21,863 bases of DNA, from IMG/VR virus record IMGVR_UViG_3300028557_002815, positions 1 through 21,863 of that record. The stretch is one strand, 5' to 3'. The position numbers and the translations under genes are program-made. Shown here in pieces: positions 7,487 through 14,076 of this stretch; within the stretch, counting starts at the first letter, position 1; every line of letters starts with the position of its first letter. Origin of the DNA: a virus. The notes under the pieces are model-generated. The model searched no databases, was not told the DNA's origin, and saw only the letters and a program-made list of their open reading frames with translations.

Positions 7487-8326
7487 ATGAAACCCGCTTC
7501 CCCTGCACTTGCCGCGCATCTTGCCGGCGAGGTGACCACGCTTGCGACCTGCTGGCGGCTTGAACGGGCCGATGGCTGGGTTCGCGGGTTCACCGACCAT
7601 GACCGCGAGCTTGTGGTCGATGGGCTGACCTATGTGGCGTCCACCGGCTTCCTGCCTTCCGCGATCAAGACCGCTTCCGATCTCTCCGTCGACAACCTCG
7701 ATGTCGACGGCTTCCTGGATGATGCGGCGCTCCGCGCCGAGGACCTGATCGCCGGGCTGTTCGATGGCGCGCGGATCGAGGTCTTCATCGTCAACTGGGC
7801 AGACCTTGGCCAGGGGCGGCTCCTGCTGCGCGAGGGCTTTCTCGGCGAGATCAAGCGCGCCGATCAGCGCTTCTCCGCCGAGATCAGGGGATTGTCGAAC
7901 CGGCTGCAGCAGACCGCGGGCAAACTCTACTCGCGGCTGTGCCGCGTCGATCTCGGATCGAGCGAATGCGGCGTCGCGCTCGGACCGCGCACCGACACTT
8001 ATTCCGTCACGCAGGTGATCGCCGCCGACACGGTGCGGATCGTCACGGCGCGTGCAACCGGCTACTTCACCTTCGGCAAGGCGACCTTCACGACCGGCGC
8101 CAATGCGGGCGCGGTCAACGAGGTGCTGCTGCATGACGGCCAGACCATCCGGCTGTTCGTGCCGATGCCGCGCCCCATCGTGGTCGGCGACCAAATCGTG
8201 CTCGTCGCCGGATGCGACAAGACGCCGGAGACCTGCAACGCCAAGTTCGCCAACATCCTGAACTTCCGGGGCGAGCCGCACATTCCGGGGAACGACAAGG
8301 TATTTTCCTACCCGGTGCGAGCCTGA
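7487..8326 (+). CDS. DUF2163 baseplate hub protein, probable [4Fe-4S] carrier
   Basis: A 279-residue hub protein (DUF2163; GTA gp13, related to lambda gpL in its C-terminal half). It would form the trimeric hub under the distal tail ring. Family wording includes an early HLAGEVTTLATCWRLER segment, FTDHDRELVVDGLTY and RGLSNRLQQTAGKLYSRLC. Four cysteines at residues 152, 161, 243 and 250 have pair spacings of 9 and 7, the same as the lambda gpL cysteines that bind an iron-sulfur cluster as I remember them; the last pair sits in the GCDKTPETCNAKFANILNFRG motif, split here as GCDKTPETC and NAKFANILNFRG. A free Cys also occurs near residue 22. ATG 7487 has AGGA at 7474-7477. Stop at 8324-8326 is followed by a palindromic spacer. 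Confidence 0.88.
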   Translation: MKPASPALAAHLAGEVTTLATCWRLERADGWVRGFTDHDRELVVDGLTYVASTGFLPSAIKTASDLSVDNLDVDGFLDDAALRAEDLIAGLFDGARIEVFIVNWADLGQGRLLLREGFLGEIKRADQRFSAEIRGLSNRLQQTAGKLYSRLCRVDLGSSECGVALGPRTDTYSVTQVIAADTVRIVTARATGYFTFGKATFTTGANAGAVNEVLLHDGQTIRLFVPMPRPIVVGDQIVLVAGCDKTPETCNAKFANILNFRGEPHIPGNDKVFSYPVRA

Positions 8327-8335
8327 ATTCTGGTC

Positions 8336-8379
8336 GCAACTCCGGACGGCAAACCGGTTCCCACTTTGCCTGGAGCTGC
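8336..8379. repeat. REP-like palindromic element resembling a dispersed Rhizobiales repeat
   Basis: The spacer between hub and peptidase genes folds as an imperfect hairpin: GGCAAA (8348-8353) pairs with TTTGCC (8365-8370) around an 11-base loop, and GCAACTCC (8336-8343) pairs with GGAGCTGC (8372-8379) at seven of eight positions. The wording (CAACTCCGGACGG, AACCG, CACTTT, CCTGGA, TGCTC) closely resembles a short intergenic repeat I remember from many Rhizobium, Sinorhizobium and Mesorhizobium genomes. The only ribosome-site candidate for the next gene, GGAG at 8372-8375, lies in the right arm of the hairpin. Confidence 0.55.
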
Positions 8380-8382
8380 TCC

Positions 8383-8817
8383 ATGACCGCCTTCACGCGT
8401 GACGCCCTCATCGCCGAGGCGCGGACGTGGCTCGGCACGCCCTGGCATCACCAGGCGGCGGTCAAGGGCGCGGGCTGCGACTGCATCGGCTTCGTGCGCG
8501 GCGCGGCCGAGCCGTTCATCGGGGCGATCACCCAGCCGATGAACTATGCCGCGACCTGGCCGCTCTACCGGGCCGAAGAGCGCCTGCGCGACGAGATGGC
8601 GGCGCATGCAGCCGAGATCGACATCGCCGATGCCTTGCCCGGCGACATCCTGCTGTTCGGCGTCGGCAAGGGCCCGGCGCATCACTGCGGGTTCCTCAGT
8701 GAGGAGAACCGCCTGCTGCATTGCTATCGCGAGGCGGGCGCGGTCGTCGAACAGGACCTGACCGGATTCTGGATCGAGAAGACGCGCGCCGCTTTCCGCC
8801 TGCCGGGGATCGCCTGA
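8383..8817 (+). CDS. NlpC/P60 phage cell-wall peptidase (GTA gp14-like)
   Basis: A 144-residue cysteine peptidase of the NlpC/P60 phage family (TIGR02219), the equivalent of the GTA tail-tip peptidase that cuts peptide cross-links so the tail can cross the wall. The start helix (REDALIAEARTWLGTPWHHQ-like; actual residues begin TRDALIAEARTWLG) leads to the catalytic motif GCDCIGFVRG with nucleophile Cys34. The second motif, AHHCGFLS, supplies His101, and LLHCYREAG supplies the third polar residue, His113. PGDILLF between them is the usual LxPGDxLlF box. ATG 8383 is chosen because family members begin here; an in-frame start upstream would run through the hub gene's 3' end. Its stop overlaps the next gene's ATG (TGATG). 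It sits with hub and megatron genes, so it is a virion peptidase rather than the endolysin. Confidence 0.9.
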   Translation: MTAFTRDALIAEARTWLGTPWHHQAAVKGAGCDCIGFVRGAAEPFIGAITQPMNYAATWPLYRAEERLRDEMAAHAAEIDIADALPGDILLFGVGKGPAHHCGFLSEENRLLHCYREAGAVVEQDLTGFWIEKTRAAFRLPGIA

Positions 8818-9449
8818 TGGCGCGCATCGTTCTGACCGTCGGCGGCGCAGTGCTTGGCAACCTGCTGCTGCCTGGGCTCGGGCAAGCCATCGGCGGGGCC
8901 ATCGGCTCCTATGTCGGCGGCATCATCGATCAGCAGTTGTTCGGCGAAGGCGCGCGCAACAACGTCGTCACCGGCCCGCGCCTGCAAGACCTTCGCGTGC
9001 AATCATCGGGCTATGGCTCGGTGATCCCGCGCGTCTATGGCAAGGCACGACTGTCGGGCAACGTGATCTGGATGCGCGGCTTCGACGAGGAGACGCGCAC
9101 CGAGACGCAAACGGTCGGCGGCGGCGGCAAGGGCGGCGGTGGCGGCGGCCGGCAGACCACCACGACCGTGACTTACGTCTATTTCTGCGATGTCGCGGTG
9201 GCGCTCTGCGAAGGGCCGATCACCAGTATCGGAAAGATGTTCGCCGACGGCAACGCCATCGGCTCCGAGCACTATGCCGCGCGACGCGTCTATCTCGGCG
9301 ACGCCACACAATCGGCTGACCCGCTGATCGCGGCGACCGAAGGCCTCGCGCCCGCCTATCGCGGCCTTGCCTATGTGGTGCTGGAACGCTTCGCGATCAC
9401 GCCCTTCGGCAACCGCCTGCCGAACTTCTCGTTCGAACTCACCGCCTGA
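8817..9449 (+). CDS. Glycine-zipper tail protein, stand-alone copy of the megatron N-terminus
   Basis: A 210-residue protein that aligns end to end with the first roughly 213 residues of the following gene product, with about half the positions identical in the first 43 residues (24/43 by eye). Shared landmarks are VLTV at the start, a GLGQA-x-G...GSY-x-G...I-x-Q-x-LFG glycine zipper (residues about 20-43), IPRV(Y/W)G, NVIWMRG/NIIWVRG, a TVGGGGKGGGGGG linker, CEGPIT, and ITPFGNRLPNF before it stops. The glycine zipper could insert in or span a membrane, or pack helices in the tip. ATG 8817 overlaps the peptidase stop, so translation is coupled. I know no experimentally defined role. It may be a tip subunit that packs beside the larger homologue. 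Confidence 0.75.
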   Translation: MARIVLTVGGAVLGNLLLPGLGQAIGGAIGSYVGGIIDQQLFGEGARNNVVTGPRLQDLRVQSSGYGSVIPRVYGKARLSGNVIWMRGFDEETRTETQTVGGGGKGGGGGGRQTTTTVTYVYFCDVAVALCEGPITSIGKMFADGNAIGSEHYAARRVYLGDATQSADPLIAATEGLAPAYRGLAYVVLERFAITPFGNRLPNFSFELTA

Positions 9450-9461
9450 AGGGTCTGATCC

Positions 9462-12400
9462 GTGGCGCAACTCGTCCTGACCGTCGCAGGCAGCTGGGCG
9501 GGCAACGCCATCGGCGGCGGGCTTGGCCAGGCGGCGGGCGCGATGCTGGGGTCCTATCTCGGCGCGGCCATCGAGCAGGATTTGTTCGGCCCAGGCCCCG
9601 CGGCCGTCAACAGGAGCGAGGGCGCGCGCGTCACCGATCTGCAGGTCTCGGGTTCCGCCTATGGCCAGCCGATCCCGAGGGTCTGGGGACGCGGGCGGAT
9701 CGCGGCCAACATCATCTGGGTGCGCGGCATCAGGGAGACTGCGATCACCGAAACCGAGACCACGGGTGGCGGCGGCAAGGGCAGCGCGAGCCGTGGCGGT
9801 CGTCGCCAAACCACGGTTCGCACGCGCTACGAGTACTCGGCCGACATCCTGCTCGGCGTCTGCGAGGGCCCGGTCACGGCGGTCTACCGGATCTGGGTCA
9901 ACAACACGATGCTCGATCCCGAGCATGTCGGCGCGATCCGGGTCCAATACGGCGAGGAAGGCCAAGTGGCCGATCCGCTGGTGGCAGCGGTCGAGGGCGC
10001 AGGCCGGACGCCCGCCCATCGCGGCCTCGTCACGGTCATGCTGGAGGACTTCAAGCTCACGCCGTTCGGGAACCGCTTTCCGAACTTCGAAATCGAGGTT
10101 TACCGGGGCTCGGACGATCCGGGCAATGCGCGCAACCTTGTGCAAGGCGTTTGCCTGATTCCGGCCTCCGGCGAGTTCGTCACCGACACGGACATCGTGC
10201 GCAAGGTTGGCCACGGCTCGGCGACGTCGCAAGCCGCGATCAACGCCAACACCGGCACGAAGCGCTCGGACTTCCTTGTCTCGATCGACAACCTCAAGCG
10301 CGAACTGCCGAACGTCGAATGGATCAACTTCGTCTACGCCTGGTTCGGCACGTCCATCGATGTGGCCACCTGCGATCTCGTGCCCAAATGCGAATACTCG
10401 CAGGCGCAATCCGGCGCGGTAGGGGCCGAGACATCGCCGCACCTCTGGTCGGTCGCGGGCGGCGGGCGTTCCGTCTGGCCGGTCGTCACCTCCTACACCC
10501 TGCCGAACGGGCAATCGGCGCTCTCCTATGGCGGCACGATCAGCGACGGATCGGTGATCCGGGCGGTTCAGGAACTGAAGGTGCAGGGCTACAAGGTCCT
10601 GTTCTACCCGTTCATCATGATGGACATTCCGCCGCCCGATCCGGCGCCGTTCCCCTGGCGCGGCAGGATCACGGGAGCGGCGGCGGACGTGCCCGGGTTC
10701 TTCACCCATCCTGCGGGGTATGTGCGCTTCATCCGCCACTGCATGACGCTATGCGAGCAGGCCGGCGGCGTCGATGCCTTTGCCATCGGTTCGGAAATGG
10801 TTGGCCTCAACCGCATCCGGGATGGAGGTGGAGCCTATCCCGCCGTGCCATTCTGGCGACAGATCGCGGCGGAAGCGAAGACACGGCTCGGGGCGGCTTG
10901 CACGGTCACCTATGCCGCCGACTGGTCGGAATACCGCTACAACGACCGGGGCGGCGCAAACGTGGACTTCCCGCTCGACGCCCTCTGGGCGGACAGCAAC
11001 ATCGATGCCGTCGGCATCGACGCCTACTTCCCCATCACCGACGCCGACCGCTCCCTGACCGACCCTGCCGCGATCGGCGCAGGCTGGGGTTCAGGCGAAC
11101 TGATCAGCTACTTCTATGCCAGCGAGGCCGACCGCGATCTCGCCGGGCGCGGCGCCAACCGCATCCAGTCGCCGATCAGCGAGCCGTTCTGGGCGCTCAA
11201 GGACCTGCGCTGGTGGTGGGACAACGCCCACACGCCGCGCGTCAATGGCGTGCCAACGGGATCGCCGACGGCGTGGACGCCGCGGATGAAGCCGATATGG
11301 CTCACCGAATACGGCTTTCCGTCGGTCCATTGCTCGCCGAACCGCCCGAACGTCTTCGTCGATCCGAAGTCGGCGGAAAGCTTCTACCCCTGGTACTCGA
11401 ACCGATCCGTGGACCGCGTAGTCCAGCGCGTCGCGATCAAGGGCACCGAGGATTGGTGGCGGGACCTCGCGAACAATCCGCTCGATGGCCAGGGACGGCG
11501 GATGATCGGGCCGCGCTTCCTGTGGTGCTGGGATGCGCGGCCTTACCCGTTCTTCCCGTCGCTGAAACGAGTCTGGCAGGACGGCGACAACTACCGCCTC
11601 GGCCATTGGGTTCAGGGAAAGATCGGCAACATGCAGCTCTCCGAGATCGTGCGCGATCTGTGCCTTCGCGCCGGGCTTTCCAATGCCGACATCGATGTGA
11701 CGAGCCTCACCGACGAGGTCTCGGGATATGTGGTCAGTGAGCGCAAGTCGCTGCGCGAGATGATCGCCGTCTTGCAGACCGCGTTCTTCTTCGACGCAGT
11801 GGAGAGCGGCGGGGTGTTGCGCTTCGTCAGGCGCGGCGGCGGAACCATTGTCGCTGTCGACGCCAATGATCTCGGCGCGGCGGAAGGCGACGGCGACCGG
11901 GCGCGCATCCGCATCGAGCGTGCGCAGGATGTCGAACTGCCGATCTCGATCGACGTGGTGCATCTCGACGAGGCCCGCGATTATCAGAGTTCAACCGTCA
12001 CGGGCCGCAGGCAGCTCGGCACCTCGCACAGCGTGACCACGTTCTCGCTGCCGCTGATCCTCTCGGTCGAGGAAGCCCAAACCATCGCCCAGCGCGCGCT
12101 CCGCGAAATCTGGCAGGGCCGCGTGACGTTGGAGGCCAAGCTGCCGACCCGCGCGATCCGCATCGATCCGACCGATGTGATCGAGGTTCCGGTCGATGGC
12201 GTGGTCCAGCGCTTCCGGGTCACCTCCGTGACCTATGGCAAGCCAGGGCTCGTACTGGTGCGTGGCGTCGCAACCGACGGCGACCTGCCGCAGTTCGTCA
12301 CCGTTCCGACCGGATCAGGCGATCTGCAGCCAAACGTGCCGGAGACCGCCTCGCCGACGCGGGTCGAACTCATGGACCTGCCGCTTCTGTCGGAAGCCGA

Positions 12401-13283
12401 TGCTGGCGAGGCGACCTCGTTCTACATGGCCGCATGCTCGCTCGGTGGCGCGCCGTTCCGGGGCGTCTCGCTGTTCCGGCCGACAGCGGACGGGCTCGAC
12501 TACACCGTCTCCGGCGTCGCCGACGTCGCTTCCGTGATCGGCGACACCGTGACTGCACTCGGATCGGGACCGGCGCATATCTGGGACAACGGCAACACCG
12601 TCGAGGTGCAACTCGCCTTCGGCTCGCTCGAAAGCCTTCCCGATACGCGGATCCTCGATGGCGCGAACGGCGCGCTGATCAATGGCGAGATCGTCCAGTT
12701 CGCCAACGCGGTGCTGATCGGACCGGGACGCTATCGGCTCTCGCGCCTGCTGCGCGGGCGGCTCGGGACCGAGCACCGGATCACGACGCACGCCATCGGC
12801 TCGCGCTTCGTTCTGCTCGATCCCGGCCGGCTTGAGCGGCCGACCTTCTCGGCCTCCAGGATTGGCCTCACCATCGCCTGGCGGTTCGCGCCGGTACCGC
12901 AGGGGCCGACCGGGGACCAGTCCGGGCAGATCAGCTTCGCGAATGGCGGCGAGGCCCTGAAGCCATGGTCGCCGGCGCATGTGCGGGGCACGCGCAATGG
13001 CGCGGGCGATATCACGATCAGCTGGGTCCGCCGCACCCGCTACGGCGGCTGGTGGCGCGATCTGACGGACGTTCCGCTGAATGAAGAAGTCGAGCGCTAC
13101 GAGGTCGACGTGATGAACGGCTCGACGGTCCTGCGCACGCTTCCCGCATTTGCGCCCACTGCCATCTACACCGCCGCCCAGCAGGTCGCCGATTTCGGAT
13201 CGGCGCAGGCGAGCGTCACCGTCCGCGTCGTCCAGCTTTCGACCGCGATCGGGCGCGGCACGCCAGCCGTGGCGACGATCTGA
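9462..13283 (+). CDS. GTA-type tail-tip 'megatron' protein with TIM-barrel-like domain
   Basis: A 1273-residue baseplate/tip protein, close in length to GTA gp15 (about 1300). Order of parts: N-terminal glycine-zipper and GGGGKGS linker (1-110); hub-type beta region with CEGPVTAVYRIWVN (about 130-215); GTA TIM-barrel-like domain (about 290-720), with GSEMVGLNRI (Glu445) and WLTEYGFP (Glu616), the two places where clan GH-A glycosidases keep their acid/base and nucleophile; phage-tail_3-like region (about 726-935; starts LSEIVRDLCLRAGL); and a C-terminal beta-rich region with a fibronectin-like end. It would bind or degrade surface polysaccharide and close the tail. GTG at 9462 follows the upstream stop by 12 bases, with AAGGG at 9449-9453. 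It belongs to the same tip operon as the hub and peptidase genes. Confidence 0.88.
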   Translation: MAQLVLTVAGSWAGNAIGGGLGQAAGAMLGSYLGAAIEQDLFGPGPAAVNRSEGARVTDLQVSGSAYGQPIPRVWGRGRIAANIIWVRGIRETAITETETTGGGGKGSASRGGRRQTTVRTRYEYSADILLGVCEGPVTAVYRIWVNNTMLDPEHVGAIRVQYGEEGQVADPLVAAVEGAGRTPAHRGLVTVMLEDFKLTPFGNRFPNFEIEVYRGSDDPGNARNLVQGVCLIPASGEFVTDTDIVRKVGHGSATSQAAINANTGTKRSDFLVSIDNLKRELPNVEWINFVYAWFGTSIDVATCDLVPKCEYSQAQSGAVGAETSPHLWSVAGGGRSVWPVVTSYTLPNGQSALSYGGTISDGSVIRAVQELKVQGYKVLFYPFIMMDIPPPDPAPFPWRGRITGAAADVPGFFTHPAGYVRFIRHCMTLCEQAGGVDAFAIGSEMVGLNRIRDGGGAYPAVPFWRQIAAEAKTRLGAACTVTYAADWSEYRYNDRGGANVDFPLDALWADSNIDAVGIDAYFPITDADRSLTDPAAIGAGWGSGELISYFYASEADRDLAGRGANRIQSPISEPFWALKDLRWWWDNAHTPRVNGVPTGSPTAWTPRMKPIWLTEYGFPSVHCSPNRPNVFVDPKSAESFYPWYSNRSVDRVVQRVAIKGTEDWWRDLANNPLDGQGRRMIGPRFLWCWDARPYPFFPSLKRVWQDGDNYRLGHWVQGKIGNMQLSEIVRDLCLRAGLSNADIDVTSLTDEVSGYVVSERKSLREMIAVLQTAFFFDAVESGGVLRFVRRGGGTIVAVDANDLGAAEGDGDRARIRIERAQDVELPISIDVVHLDEARDYQSSTVTGRRQLGTSHSVTTFSLPLILSVEEAQTIAQRALREIWQGRVTLEAKLPTRAIRIDPTDVIEVPVDGVVQRFRVTSVTYGKPGLVLVRGVATDGDLPQFVTVPTGSGDLQPNVPETASPTRVELMDLPLLSEADAGEATSFYMAACSLGGAPFRGVSLFRPTADGLDYTVSGVADVASVIGDTVTALGSGPAHIWDNGNTVEVQLAFGSLESLPDTRILDGANGALINGEIVQFANAVLIGPGRYRLSRLLRGRLGTEHRITTHAIGSRFVLLDPGRLERPTFSASRIGLTIAWRFAPVPQGPTGDQSGQISFANGGEALKPWSPAHVRGTRNGAGDITISWVRRTRYGGWWRDLTDVPLNEEVERYEVDVMNGSTVLRTLPAFAPTAIYTAAQQVADFGSAQASVTVRVVQLSTAIGRGTPAVATI

Positions 13284-13348
13284 TCCCGAACACCCGATCC
13301 CGAAACCTGACCAAGGCGGTCTGACCGAAACGCCTTGAAGGAGCCGTC

Positions 13349-14047
13349 ATGACCACACCGAACCTTGGCCTTCCCTTCATCCTGCAGGGGCAGGCGCAGA
13401 AGGAGGTCACCCACAACGAGGCGCTGATCCGGCTCGACGCGCTTGTGCACGGCAACGTGCGCAGCCGGACGCTGACAACCCCGCCCGGATCACCCGTCAA
13501 CGGCGAGCGCTGGATCGTGCCTTCCGGCGCGACCGGCGCATGGGCAGGACAAGCGGGCCGGATCGCTCACTGGAACGTCAACGCCTGGGCGTTCTACGTC
13601 CCCATCAATGGCTGGCGCTACCATGTCGAGGATGAGCGGCTCACGGTCGTCTGGACCGACGCCGATTGGCGCGACCGCATCGTCGGCACGCCCAATGGCG
13701 GCGCGCTCCGGCTCGTGGCGCTGGAGCAGGAACTAACGCTGACCGGCGCCTTCGTCGATGCCACCACCGCCGCGATCGCCGACCGCATGATCGTGCTCGC
13801 GGTCGCCTCGCGCACGACCTTGGCCATCACCGGCGCGACCTCCTACGGCGTCGGCGTGGCCGGCAACACCAACCAATTCGGCGGTTCGCTCGGCATCGCG
13901 CTCGGATCGAACAACATCGGCGTGATCGGACCGACCGCCTTCTACGCCAACACGCCGATCCGCGTCACCGCGGCTGGCGGGAATTTCACGGCAGGTCGTG
14001 TGCGGGTCGTGCTCTACGCGCTCGCCTTCACCGCGCCGACCTCGTGA
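13349..14047 (+). CDS. DUF2793 tail/spike protein
   Basis: A 232-residue protein whose first 110 residues carry the DUF2793 pattern: TPNLGLPFILQGQAQKEVTH, NEALIRLDALVH, GSPVNGERWIVPSGATGAW, and WNVNAWAFYVP-x-GWRYHVEDE. DUF2793 occurs in GTA spike proteins and in tail-associated proteins of alphaproteobacterial prophages. The C-terminal half (about 130-232) is beta-rich and small-residue-rich (RTTLAITGATSYGVG, then GSNNIGVIGPTAFYAN), consistent with a trimeric receptor-binding or carbohydrate-binding head. ATG at 13349 has AAGGAG (13338-13343) at good spacing. It follows the megatron gene by 65 bases and precedes a second fibre-like gene, so the two probably form the host-recognition structure together. 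Substrate is unknown. Confidence 0.8.
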   Translation: MTTPNLGLPFILQGQAQKEVTHNEALIRLDALVHGNVRSRTLTTPPGSPVNGERWIVPSGATGAWAGQAGRIAHWNVNAWAFYVPINGWRYHVEDERLTVVWTDADWRDRIVGTPNGGALRLVALEQELTLTGAFVDATTAAIADRMIVLAVASRTTLAITGATSYGVGVAGNTNQFGGSLGIALGSNNIGVIGPTAFYANTPIRVTAAGGNFTAGRVRVVLYALAFTAPTS

Positions 14048-14076
14048 TCTGAAACCCGAACATCCAGGAGAATGCG

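Noticed and set aside
9003-10739. Minus-strand open frame of 578 residues opposite the tail-tip genes
   Set aside because: Same shadow pattern; the plus strand encodes recognisable GTA-type proteins throughout.
13313-13336. Weak inverted repeat AAGGCG/CGCCTT before the DUF2793 gene
   Set aside because: Six base pairs with a 12-base loop and no U run; not enough to call a terminator or regulator.
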